A stretch of 64,000 nucleotides of DNA from NCBI GenBank assembly GCA_052143575.1, contig JBKQSP010000116.1:1-64000 (forward strand), given 5' to 3'. A model generated the notes under the pieces. It was not told the DNA's origin. It worked only from the letters and a program-made list of their open reading frames with translations, and searched no databases. A program made the translations under genes and the position numbers. This DNA is from JAKACA01 sp052143575 (GTDB taxonomy: Bacteria > Actinomycetota > Acidimicrobiia > Acidimicrobiales > Bog-793). This document shows, in pieces, positions 26,299 through 33,947 of the stretch (its first letter is position 1; each line of letters starts with the position of its first letter).

Positions 26299-27075
26299 GT
26301 GGAGAAGACGTCCTACGAGCCCGGCACGCCGTCCTGGATCGACCTCGGGAGCCCGGATCCCGCAAAGGCGGCGGGTTTCTACTCTGAGCTGTTCGGCTGG
26401 GACGTGATCGATCTCGGCGAGGAGGCGGGCGGCTATCGCATGGCGTCGGTCGCCGGTCAGCCCGTGGCCGGCCTCGGGGCGCAGATGAACCCGGCCGCCC
26501 CGCCCTACTGGACGACGTACATCGCCGTCGCTGACGCCGACGCCACCGCAGCCGCCGTCAAGGCGGCCGGCGGCACGGTGTTCGCCGAGCCGTTCGACGT
26601 CATGGACGCCGGGCGCATGGCTGTCTTCGCCGATCCGACGGGCGCCGCCGTCTCGGTCTGGCAAGCGGGAACCCACAGCGGATCCGGCCGCGTCAACGAG
26701 CACGGAGCCATGTGCTGGCACGAGTTGCAGACACGCGACCCGGAGGCGGCAAAGGCGTTCTATGCGACCGTCTTCGGCTGGGGCACGGCCGTCGAGGAGA
26801 TGGACGACGCCGATGACTACTTCATGTGGAAGCTCGGCGAAACGACCGTCGGCGGCCTCATGGTGATGGGGGAGGACTTCCCATCCGACGTCCCGTCCAA
26901 CTGGCTCGTCTACTTCGCCGTGGACGACTGCGACGCCGCCGTGGCCCGGGTCGCCGAGCTCGGCGGTAGCGTCCATGTGCCGCCGACTGACATACCACCC
27001 GGCCGTTTCGCCGTCGTGAGCGATCCCGACGGCGCGATGTTCAGCGTCATCAAGCTGACACCGCCGGAGGGCTGA
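26299..27075 (+). CDS. Two-domain VOC (glyoxalase-like) protein
   Basis: A 258-residue protein made of two VOC domains. The first starts PSWIDLGSPDPAKAAGFYSELFGWD, the second MCWHELQTRDPEAAKAFYATVFGWG. Each ends with a strand such as FADPTGAAVSVWQ or VSDPDGAMFSVIK. This duplicated form is common in actinobacteria and is often annotated as a hydroxylase or glyoxalase relative; its substrate is not known. The GTG start follows GGAGAC. It lies 100 bases after the PIG-L gene on the same strand. Confidence 0.82.
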   Translation: MEKTSYEPGTPSWIDLGSPDPAKAAGFYSELFGWDVIDLGEEAGGYRMASVAGQPVAGLGAQMNPAAPPYWTTYIAVADADATAAAVKAAGGTVFAEPFDVMDAGRMAVFADPTGAAVSVWQAGTHSGSGRVNEHGAMCWHELQTRDPEAAKAFYATVFGWGTAVEEMDDADDYFMWKLGETTVGGLMVMGEDFPSDVPSNWLVYFAVDDCDAAVARVAELGGSVHVPPTDIPPGRFAVVSDPDGAMFSVIKLTPPEG

Positions 27076-27137
27076 GGCCGGCACTGGCGGCTGAGCAGCC
27101 GCAGCCGGCCCACGGCCGGCGCGCGAGGAGGTGAACC

Positions 27138-27656
27138 ATGGCGAACATCATCGGATTCCCGAACCCGGTCAACGAGACCTCGGCGCGGGTCGTGGCCGGC
27201 GGTGTCGTCGCCATGGGGACGGCGACGATCGCCCTCGATCAACCCTGGCTCCTCGTGCCGATCACCTACGGGTTTGCCGCCCGCGTGCTCACGGGCCCGA
27301 AGCTGAGCCCGCTCGGTCAACTGGCGACCAAGGTCGTGACGCCTCGCTTGAACATCGAGCACCGTTTCGTCCCCGGCCCTCCGAAACGCCTCGCCCAGGG
27401 CGTCGGTCTCGCCATGTCCGGCACGGCCCTCGCCCTGGCGGCCACAGGTCGCCGGCGGGCCGCCTACCGGGTGCTGGGCGGGCTGATCGGCGCCGCCAGC
27501 TTGGAGGCCTTCCTTGGCTTCTGCATCGCCTGCCGGGCCTTTCCCGTGCTCATGAAGGCGGGGCTCATCCCGGAGGACGTCTGCCGGGAGTGCGCCGACA
27601 TCTGGTTGCGTCCCACAGCGGCCGCTGGCGACGTCGACGAGGCGGACGTCGCCTGA
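27138..27656 (+). CDS. DUF4395-like membrane protein
   Basis: A 172-residue protein opening with IGFPNPVNETSARVVAGGVVA, the usual start of DUF4395 proteins, with three or four hydrophobic segments. GFCIACRAFPVLMKAGLIPEDVCREC near the end holds two Cys pairs (C-x2-C), typical of the family, which often sits beside thioredoxin or sulfurtransferase genes. None is adjacent here. A thiol or sulfur-relay role is an inference. GAGGAGGTGA gives a very strong ribosome site. Confidence 0.72.
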   Translation: MANIIGFPNPVNETSARVVAGGVVAMGTATIALDQPWLLVPITYGFAARVLTGPKLSPLGQLATKVVTPRLNIEHRFVPGPPKRLAQGVGLAMSGTALALAATGRRRAAYRVLGGLIGAASLEAFLGFCIACRAFPVLMKAGLIPEDVCRECADIWLRPTAAAGDVDEADVA

Positions 27657-27663
27657 GAGGTCG

Positions 27664-27693
27664 TTGCCCGCCGGCCGCCTCGCCCGGTAGACT
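27664..27693 (+). promoter_or_regulatory. Sigma-70-type promoter before the rsgA leader
   Basis: TTGCCC (27664-27669) and TAGACT (27688-27693) are separated by 18 bases. Each matches the housekeeping consensus at four of six positions. Transcription would begin near 27700, giving a leader of about 200 bases before rsgA. Confidence 0.55.
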
Positions 27694-27727
27694 GGCGGTC
27701 CGCCCGAGCGAAAGGAGGTCCGTGGAG

Positions 27728-27790
27728 ATGACTGTTGACTGCCGATTGTCGTTCCATGCTGGCCGCGCGCTCGGGTGCCCTACCACCTGA
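27728..27790 (+). CDS. Possible 20-residue leader peptide before rsgA
   Basis: A short frame, MTVDCRLSFHAGRALGCPTT then stop, begins nine bases or so after the strong ribosome site AAAGGAGGT (27711-27719). It lies just downstream of a good promoter and ends 112 bases before rsgA. A 7-bp hairpin follows its stop codon. Two Cys codons are present but no run of one amino acid, so a specific amino-acid attenuator is not obvious. It could equally be a truncated remnant. Expression is inferred from the ribosome site only. Confidence 0.42.
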   Translation: MTVDCRLSFHAGRALGCPTT

Positions 27791-27809
27791 TCCGATCCGG
27801 GTCTGCGCC

Positions 27810-27831
27810 GGCGTCGCCGCTTGACGACGCC
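27810..27831 (+). promoter_or_regulatory. Hairpin in the rsgA leader
   Basis: GGCGTCG, an eight-base loop, then CGACGCC form a perfect 7-bp stem 20 bases after the leader-peptide stop and 71 bases before the rsgA start. There is no T-run, so it may act through translation or Rho rather than as a simple terminator. Confidence 0.45.
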
Positions 27832-27902
27832 CGCCCTTTGCTCTTCGAGCGAACCGTGACGGAGGCACCTGAGCTCCCCATTCTCAGAGGAGCCGATCCA
27901 CC

Positions 27903-29003
27903 GTGATCAAACGAAATGCTGTGCCGGTGGGCGAATCGCCCACTTCCGTCCCCGCCCTCGCCGACCTGGGCTGGGACGACGGCGTCCAAGTGCTCTACGA
28001 CGCAAGCCTGCGACGTCTCGAGCCTCCGGCTCCGGCGCGAGCCAGAGGCGCCCGCGTGCTGCACCGCGATCGCACGGTCTGCACGGTCGGTACCGACTCG
28101 GGCATGCACCAGGTCACCATCGCCCAGCACCTTCTCGCCTCACCCCTCGAAGCGCCCACGACGGGCGACTTCGTGGTGGTGTGCGACAGCGAGGTCGTCG
28201 CCGTGCTGGAGCGGCGCACGGCCGTCATGCGGGCGGCCTTCCGGGATCTCTCGGCTCAGGTGCTCGCCGCCAACGTCGACACCGTTCTCGCCGTCTCGTC
28301 CCTGGCGAACCCTTGGCGACCGCGGCGCGTGGAGCGCCTGCTCGTGATCGCCTGGCAGACCGGTGCCGTGCCGATCGTCGTGTTGACGAAGGCCGATTGC
28401 TGCGCGGACGCCGGCGAGGTGTACGAGGCGGCCGTGTGCGTGGCGCCCGGGTGTGCCGTGCACGTCGTGAGCGCCTTCACCGGCGAGGGCATGGCGGGGC
28501 TCTCGGCAGAGCTTGCCCCCCGCACGACCTCGGTGATGATCGGCACCTCCGGTGCTGGGAAGTCCACCCTGGCGAACGCCCTCAGCGACGGTGAGGCGGG
28601 CTTGGCAACGGCCGAGATCCGCGAGGACGGCAAGGGTCGCCACACGACGGTCAGGCGTGAGCTCGTGACCCTCAGCAACGGGGCGCTCATGATCGACACG
28701 CCGGGCCTGCGCGCCATCGGCCTCTGGGGCGCCGAGGACGCCCTCGCCGACGCATTCAGTGACGTCGAGGAACTCTCGCTCGGATGCCGCTTCAACGACT
28801 GCGCCCACGACAGCGAACCGGGCTGCGCCGTGAAGGAGGCGATCGACGACGGGCGCCTCGACCTCGCCCGCCTCGAGAGCTACCGCGGCCTGCAGCGCGA
28901 GCAACGACGCCTCGCCGCCCGCACGGACGCACGCCTTCGCGCCGAGCGTGCCGCCCAGTTCAAGCAATTCGCCAAGCAGCAGCGAAGCCAGTTCTACCGG
29001 TAG
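27903..29003 (+). CDS. rsgA: Ribosome small-subunit biogenesis GTPase RsgA
   Basis: A 366-residue circularly permuted GTPase that assists late 30S maturation. An N-terminal OB-like part is followed by the permuted G motifs: G4 as LTKADCC, then G1 GTSGAGKST at about residue 214, and G3 DTPGLRAIGLW. The C-terminal zinc knuckle is LGCRFNDCAHDSEPGCAV, with the Cys/His ligands of the family. The C-terminal end is basic (RAAQFKQFAKQQRSQFYR), suiting rRNA contact. The GTG start follows AGAGGAG. The gene stands after its own promoter and a structured leader. Confidence 0.93.
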   Translation: MIKRNAVPVGESPTSVPALADLGWDDGVQVLYDASLRRLEPPAPARARGARVLHRDRTVCTVGTDSGMHQVTIAQHLLASPLEAPTTGDFVVVCDSEVVAVLERRTAVMRAAFRDLSAQVLAANVDTVLAVSSLANPWRPRRVERLLVIAWQTGAVPIVVLTKADCCADAGEVYEAAVCVAPGCAVHVVSAFTGEGMAGLSAELAPRTTSVMIGTSGAGKSTLANALSDGEAGLATAEIREDGKGRHTTVRRELVTLSNGALMIDTPGLRAIGLWGAEDALADAFSDVEELSLGCRFNDCAHDSEPGCAVKEAIDDGRLDLARLESYRGLQREQRRLAARTDARLRAERAAQFKQFAKQQRSQFYR

Positions 29004-29088
29004 CGCCGGCGAGCCATAGGCTCGTGCCATCTCCACAGGCAGCGACGAGCCGGGCGAGGTAGCCCGCCATCACGAGGAGCACCTCGCC

Positions 29089-29733
29089 ATGGCGGCCGCT
29101 CGGGCAGGCGACCGGGCGGCGCTCGAGTCGCTCCTGCGTGCCCACTACGACCGCTGCTATGCCCTGTGCCGGCGCTTGCTCGGAGACGACGAGGATGCCC
29201 TCGACGCGACGCAGGAAGCCATGATCGCCATCGCCCGGGGGATCGGCTCCTTCGACGAGCGGAGCGCGTTCGCCACCTGGGTGTACCGCGTCACGGCAAA
29301 TGCCGCCTTCGACGAGTTGCGGCGTCGCCGGCGCCGCCCCCAGATTGACCGACCGACCGACCTCTCCGAGGGAGCCGAGGCGACGGAGGCATCCGGCGGC
29401 CGCCTCGCATCGGCCCGGGACGAGGTCGGCGAAAGCGTGAGCGCGCGGTTGACGCTGGACGGGGCACTTCGAGAGCTGTCAACGGAGCACCGGACGGCCG
29501 TCGTGCTGCGCGACATGATGGACCTCGACTACCGCGAGATCGCCGAGATCCTCCTCGTGCCGATCGGGACGGTGCGCTCCCGCATCGCCCGCGGCCGGGC
29601 GGCCCTCGCCCAGTTGCTCTCCGAGGAGGCTCCCATCCGGGACGCCGCCGTGACGGTCGCCACGGGCAGCGAGGGGCCGGAGGGGAACCAGCACGCTCCC
29701 GGCGACGTCCAACATCCTGGACAGCAATCATGA
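29089..29733 (+). CDS. ECF-type RNA polymerase sigma factor
   Basis: A 214-residue sigma factor with only regions 2 and 4. Region 2 shows LLRAHYDRCYALCRRLLGDDEDALDATQEAMIAIARGIGSF and ATWVYRVTANAAFDELRRRRRRP. Region 4 shows LSTEHRTAVVLRDMMDLDYREIAEILLVPIGTVRSRIARGRAALAQ. A charged 35-residue tail follows. The stop overlaps the next gene's ATG (ATGA), and that gene is the matching anti-sigma factor, the standard layout for signal-controlled ECF units. Target promoters were not identified. Confidence 0.92.
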   Translation: MAAARAGDRAALESLLRAHYDRCYALCRRLLGDDEDALDATQEAMIAIARGIGSFDERSAFATWVYRVTANAAFDELRRRRRRPQIDRPTDLSEGAEATEASGGRLASARDEVGESVSARLTLDGALRELSTEHRTAVVLRDMMDLDYREIAEILLVPIGTVRSRIARGRAALAQLLSEEAPIRDAAVTVATGSEGPEGNQHAPGDVQHPGQQS

Positions 29734-30716
29734 CCGACACCACCCAACCACCGACGCCGAACGGCGCCGCCCATCCGGGCCTCGCCCTCCTCTCGTGTCT
29801 CGTCGACGATGCGCTCGCCGCTGAGGAGGCCTCCGCCACGCGAGCCCATCTTCTGACCTGCCCCCTCTGTCGGCTGGAGACGCATCGCTTGACGGCGGCT
29901 CGAGCGGCAGTGGCGACGGCGCCCCGCCCCGTGGCGCCGGCCGGCTCGAGCGATCGTGCCGTTGCGGCGGCGCTGTCGATCACCTCGCCCCGTGGCGCCG
30001 AGGCGGGCGTCACACGGTCGACCGCCGGCGGCGCGCGGTGGCGCGGCGCCGTCCCCCTCCACACTCGCGGTGTCGCCCTGCGGGCTGCCGCCGCTGTCTT
30101 GCTGGCCGGAGCCCTCGCCGCCGGGCTCGTCGCCGTGCTGCGCTCTGATCACGCCGCTGGTCCGCTTCGTGCCGGACCGGCCGAGACGACGTCACCGAAG
30201 ATCACCGGCGGCACCCGTGCCCCCTCGTCGACGCTGCCCTACGGCGGGGTCGGCGGCCCGGTCGTCGGTGTCTTCCAGTTGCAGCTGCGCAGACAAGTCG
30301 GCGCCGCCTCCTGCACCAAGGTGGCCCGCCACGTCGCCACGGTGGGCGGCGTCAACCCGCCTGCAGGCGAGGGCGCCGTCATGCGAGCGGCAGGAGGCAG
30401 GCCCTCGACCTGCGTCGCCCTCGGGCCGGCCTTCGCAACGATCTGGAGCGGGAACGTCGCGACGGTCTCGGTACGCGACGTCACGACGCCGGCGTCTGCG
30501 ACAACGCCGGGCGGCACCCAGGCAGATGTCGTGATCCGCCTCATGGCGGGCACGCTCGGCCCTGCCGCCCTCAAGACGGCAGAGACCCCCGGTGTGACGC
30601 TCGCAGCCGTCGCCTCCGGCAGCGACCTCGGCAGCGGGCGCGTCAGCAGCGGGCAGGTCGTCACGATCCGGCTCAGCCGGCCGACGGCGCTCCTCGTGGC
30701 GCGAGAGCTGGCCTGA
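29730..30716 (+). CDS. Membrane anti-sigma factor with zinc-finger domain
   Basis: A 328-residue partner of the ECF sigma factor. The N-terminal cytoplasmic part carries the H-x3-C-x2-C motif (AHLLTCPLC) of zinc-binding anti-sigma domains. A single hydrophobic segment (about 110-133, ALRAAAAVLLAGALAAGLVAVL) places the remaining 190 residues outside the membrane. That outer domain contains two Cys and strand-rich repeats but no motif I recognise, so the signal sensed is unknown. The start overlaps the sigma stop. Confidence 0.85.
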   Translation: MTDTTQPPTPNGAAHPGLALLSCLVDDALAAEEASATRAHLLTCPLCRLETHRLTAARAAVATAPRPVAPAGSSDRAVAAALSITSPRGAEAGVTRSTAGGARWRGAVPLHTRGVALRAAAAVLLAGALAAGLVAVLRSDHAAGPLRAGPAETTSPKITGGTRAPSSTLPYGGVGGPVVGVFQLQLRRQVGAASCTKVARHVATVGGVNPPAGEGAVMRAAGGRPSTCVALGPAFATIWSGNVATVSVRDVTTPASATTPGGTQADVVIRLMAGTLGPAALKTAETPGVTLAAVASGSDLGSGRVSSGQVVTIRLSRPTALLVARELA

Positions 30717-30785
30717 GCGCCGGCGCCCGACCGGCGGCGGCGGCGCCGTCACGCCGGGAGGGGCGCCTCGATAGGTTGCAGGCCG

Positions 30786-32042
30786 ATGCCGGCGCGCCGA
30801 CTTCTCGTCGACATCGAGCCCCTGCGAACGTCACGGCAGTTCCGCCGCCTCTGGGGCGGCTATCTCTTCAGCGTCCTCGGATCACAGCTCACCATCGTGG
30901 CCATTCCCTACCAGGTGTACCGGCTCACGAACTCCTCCCTCGACGTCGGCCTCATCGGCCTGGCGCAGATCCTGCCCGTGCTGCTGGGCGCCCTTGCCGG
31001 CGGATCCGTGGCCGATGCCTTCGACCGGCGGCGAATACTCCTCGTGACCCAGAGCCTCCTCGCCCTCTGCAGCGCCGGGCTGTTCTGGAACGCCTCGCTC
31101 GCCCACCCGAAGCTCTGGCCGCTCTACGTGCTGGCGGCAGCCAGCGCCGGCTTTGCCGCCACGGACTCGTCCACGCGGGCCGCCGTCTTTGCGAACCTCG
31201 TGGAGCGGCGCCAACTCGCCTCCGCCAACGCCTTGTGGCAGCTGCTCTTCCAGATCGGAATCGTCGTCGGGCCGGCGGTCGCCGGCGTGCTCATCGCCCG
31301 CATCGGCGTGGCATCGGCTTACGGGGTCGACGCCGCCACGTTCTTCGTATCCTTCGCCGCAGTCATGAGCCTGCAGCCGCTGCGCCCCCTCGAGGGCGGC
31401 ACCCGTTTCGGCTGGCGGTCGATCAAGGAGGGCCTCTCCTTCCTGCGGGCCCGCCAGGTCCTGCAAGCGACGTTTGTCATCGATCTCGCCGCCATGGTGC
31501 TCGGGATGCCGAGGGCGCTCTTTCCCGCCCTCGGGCTGCACCACTTCCGCGGCGGCGCCCAGACCGTCGGCTTCCTGTTCGCCGCTCCGGGCGTCGGGGC
31601 GCTTCTCGGCGCCGCCCTCGCCGGCTGGGTCACCTCGGTGCGCCGGCAGGGGGGAGCCGTCCTGCTCGCCGTCAGCGTCTGGGGCGCCGCCATCGCCGCC
31701 TTCGGCCTCGTCGGCTGGCTGCCGGGCGCCCTCGCCCTCTTGGCCGTGGCGGGCGCCGCCGACGTCATCTCGGCCGTGTTCCGGGGGACGATCCTGCAGA
31801 CGGAGGCCCCCGACGCACTGAGGGGGCGCGTCTCGTCGATCCACACCGCCGTCGTGACGGGAGGGCCGCGCCTCGGCGACGTGGAAGCCGGTGTCGTCGC
31901 CGCCCTCGGCGGCGTCGAGGTCTCCGTCGTCACCGGCGGCCTCGGATGCCTTCTCGGCGTCGCCCTCGTGTGGCGCCTCATGCCGCGACTGGCCGCCTAC
32001 GTGGCGCCGGAGGGCGGGCACGAGCAGCAGGTGCACGGATGA
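30786..32042 (+). CDS. MFS exporter (EntS-like)
   Basis: A 418-residue transporter with about 12 membrane segments. FRRLWGGYLFSVLGSQLTIVAIPYQVYRLTNSSLDVGLIGL opens the MFS_3/EntS group. GGSVADAFDRRRILL is motif A, and a matching repeat is seen in the second half. EntS-like proteins export siderophores or drugs; the cargo here is unknown and no siderophore genes are nearby. It lies 70 bases after the anti-sigma gene on the same strand, so it may be part of that regulon, which is an inference. Confidence 0.84.
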   Translation: MPARRLLVDIEPLRTSRQFRRLWGGYLFSVLGSQLTIVAIPYQVYRLTNSSLDVGLIGLAQILPVLLGALAGGSVADAFDRRRILLVTQSLLALCSAGLFWNASLAHPKLWPLYVLAAASAGFAATDSSTRAAVFANLVERRQLASANALWQLLFQIGIVVGPAVAGVLIARIGVASAYGVDAATFFVSFAAVMSLQPLRPLEGGTRFGWRSIKEGLSFLRARQVLQATFVIDLAAMVLGMPRALFPALGLHHFRGGAQTVGFLFAAPGVGALLGAALAGWVTSVRRQGGAVLLAVSVWGAAIAAFGLVGWLPGALALLAVAGAADVISAVFRGTILQTEAPDALRGRVSSIHTAVVTGGPRLGDVEAGVVAALGGVEVSVVTGGLGCLLGVALVWRLMPRLAAYVAPEGGHEQQVHG

Positions 32043-32091
32043 GACGGGCGGCATGCGACGTGAGCGCCGACGTTGTGCAAGGTTGGAGAGC

Positions 32092-32766
32092 ATGAACGTC
32101 GGCATCCTCGGAGGTACAGGACCCGCCGGGAAGGCGCTCGCCGCCCGGCTCGCATCGCTCGGGCTCGCTGTGCAGATCGGCTCTCGCCAAGCCGAACGCG
32201 CAGCCGACATCGCCACCCAGCTGCGGGACAAATGGGCCGGCCGCCGGCTCGCCCTCTCGGGTGTCGGCAACGAGAACGCCTGCGAGGCGGACGTCGTCGT
32301 GCTCGCCACGCCCTGGGACGGCGCCGCTCCGCTCGCTCGCTCGCTGGCCGAGCGGCTCGACGGCAAGGTCGTCATCTCGATGGTGAACGCCCTCGGCAAG
32401 GTGGGCGACGAGCTGCTCGCACTCGTCCCGCCGAGCGGCTCGATCACCATCGCCGTGCAACAAGCCGCCCCCGGTGCCCTCGTGGCGGGTGCCTTCCACC
32501 ACCTGCCGGCCCGGGTCGTCGCCGACCTCGAGCAGTCCCTCGACGCCGACGTCCTCGTCTGCTCGGATCACGCGGCGGCGACAGCCGCCGCCATCGAGCT
32601 CACCGACCGCATCCCCGGCTGCCGCGGTGTGGACGCCGGCTCACTCTCGGCGGCGGCCGCCATCGAGGCCTTCACGGCCGTGCTGATCGGGATCAACATC
32701 AAGCACCGGGCGCACGCCAGCATCAAGCTGACGGGCTTCGACCCGGGTGGCGGGGCCGCACGGTGA
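32092..32766 (+). CDS. NADPH-dependent F420 reductase
   Basis: A 224-residue enzyme that should pass hydride between NADP(H) and the deazaflavin F420. NVGILGGTGPAGKALAARLASLG with QIGSRQAERA is the NADP-binding start typical of Fno/NpdG proteins. VVVLATPWDGAAP, VVISMVNAL and the C-terminal HRAHASIKLTG agree. GGAGAG precedes the ATG. The stop shares one base with the start of mshC (TGATG), so the two are co-translated. This shows that the organism uses coenzyme F420. Confidence 0.88.
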   Translation: MNVGILGGTGPAGKALAARLASLGLAVQIGSRQAERAADIATQLRDKWAGRRLALSGVGNENACEADVVVLATPWDGAAPLARSLAERLDGKVVISMVNALGKVGDELLALVPPSGSITIAVQQAAPGALVAGAFHHLPARVVADLEQSLDADVLVCSDHAAATAAAIELTDRIPGCRGVDAGSLSAAAAIEAFTAVLIGINIKHRAHASIKLTGFDPGGGAAR

Positions 32767-33878
32767 TGCGTCTGTACGACACGGCCCGCTCCGCCGTGGT
32801 CGACTTCGAGCCCGGCCCGGTCGTGACGATGTACACGTGCGGCATCACGCCCTATGACGCCGCCCACCTCGGCCATGCCATGGTGTACGTCACCTACGAC
32901 GTCCTGCAGCGACGCCTACGCGACCTCGGCCACCGCACCGAGTGCGTGCGCAACATCACCGACGTCGACGACGACATCCTGCGCAAGGCCCGTGAGCTCG
33001 GCGTCCACTACCTCGACCTCGCAGCCGGCGAGATCGCCCGCTTCGACGACGACATGCGAGCGCTCAACCTGCTTCCTGCCACGAGCGAGCCGCGGGCGAC
33101 CTCGGCCATCCCCGATATCCTCGGCTTCATCGGCATGGTGCTCGACGCCGGCCACGCCTACCAGTCAGGCGGCGCCGTCTACTTCGACGTCTCCTCGTTC
33201 CCGCGCTTCGGCCAGGTGAGCCACTACGACCGCGACGAGATGCTGCGGCTGGCAGCCGAGCGGGGGGGCAACCCGGACGACCCCTTCAAGAACGACCCGC
33301 TCGACTTCGTGCTCTGGCAGCCGTCGGCCGAGGACGAGCCCGCCTGGGACTCGCTCTGGGGGAAGGGCCGCCCCGGCTGGCACATCGAGTGCTCGGCGCT
33401 GGCGCTGCGAGAGCTCGGGACGACGATCGACCTGCACGGTGGCGGCGACGACCTCGTGTTCCCGCACCACGAGTGCGAGGCGGCACAGTCGGAGGCCGCC
33501 ACCGGCGAGCGCTTCGTGCGCCACTGGATGCACGTCGGCATGGTGCGCCTCGGTGGCGAGAAGATGTCGAAGTCGCTCGGGAACCTCGTGTTCGTCCACA
33601 CCTTGCTCGAGAGCCACGACCCGGCCGCCGTCCGGCTCGCCCTCCTCGCCCACCACTACCGGGGCTCGTGGGACTTCGACGGTGCCCTCCTCGAGGGCGC
33701 CGCCAGCCGCCTCGAGCGCTGGCGGGCGGCCGGTGAAGGCGAGGGCGCCCTCGAAGCGGTGCGTGCGCGCCTCGACGACGACCTCGACACGCCGGGAGCC
33801 CTGGCAGCCATCGACGAGGCTGCCGCCGGCGGCCTCGGCGTGAGCCGGGCGGCACGTCTCCTCGGCGTCGCCCTCTGA
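32766..33878 (+). CDS. mshC: MshC-type cysteine ligase (mycothiol biosynthesis)
   Basis: A 370-residue class-I aminoacyl-tRNA-synthetase-like enzyme. TMYTCGITPYDAAHLGHA carries the zinc Cys (about residue 25) and the HLGH nucleotide motif. WHIECSALAL and FPHHECEAAQ supply further zinc ligands, and EKMSKSLGNLVFV is the KMSKS loop. CGITPYD rather than CGPTVYD, and the absence of a tRNA anticodon domain, point to MshC, which joins Cys to GlcN-inositol. It lacks the roughly 30-residue N-terminal extension of mycobacterial MshC. A shortened CysRS is the alternative. It is coupled to the F420 reductase. Confidence 0.82.
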   Translation: MRLYDTARSAVVDFEPGPVVTMYTCGITPYDAAHLGHAMVYVTYDVLQRRLRDLGHRTECVRNITDVDDDILRKARELGVHYLDLAAGEIARFDDDMRALNLLPATSEPRATSAIPDILGFIGMVLDAGHAYQSGGAVYFDVSSFPRFGQVSHYDRDEMLRLAAERGGNPDDPFKNDPLDFVLWQPSAEDEPAWDSLWGKGRPGWHIECSALALRELGTTIDLHGGGDDLVFPHHECEAAQSEAATGERFVRHWMHVGMVRLGGEKMSKSLGNLVFVHTLLESHDPAAVRLALLAHHYRGSWDFDGALLEGAASRLERWRAAGEGEGALEAVRARLDDDLDTPGALAAIDEAAAGGLGVSRAARLLGVAL

Positions 33879-33935
33879 CCGCCTGAGGAAGGGGCGCCCT
33901 GACCTGGGCGTTCACGGCCGGGGACGGGAGCGCCC

Positions 33936-33941
33936 TAAATT
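33936..33941 (+). promoter_or_regulatory. -10 box of leaderless thrS
   Basis: TAAATT, an AT-rich island in GC-rich sequence, ends six bases before the thrS ATG, so the mRNA should begin at the start codon. A weak -35 (TTCACG, 33911) lies 19 bases upstream. Confidence 0.55.
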
Positions 33942-33947
33942 GGCTCG

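Noticed and set aside
32766..33878. Cysteinyl-tRNA synthetase
   Set aside because: CGITPYD motif, MshC-like ending and no anticodon domain favour MshC; kept as an alternative only.
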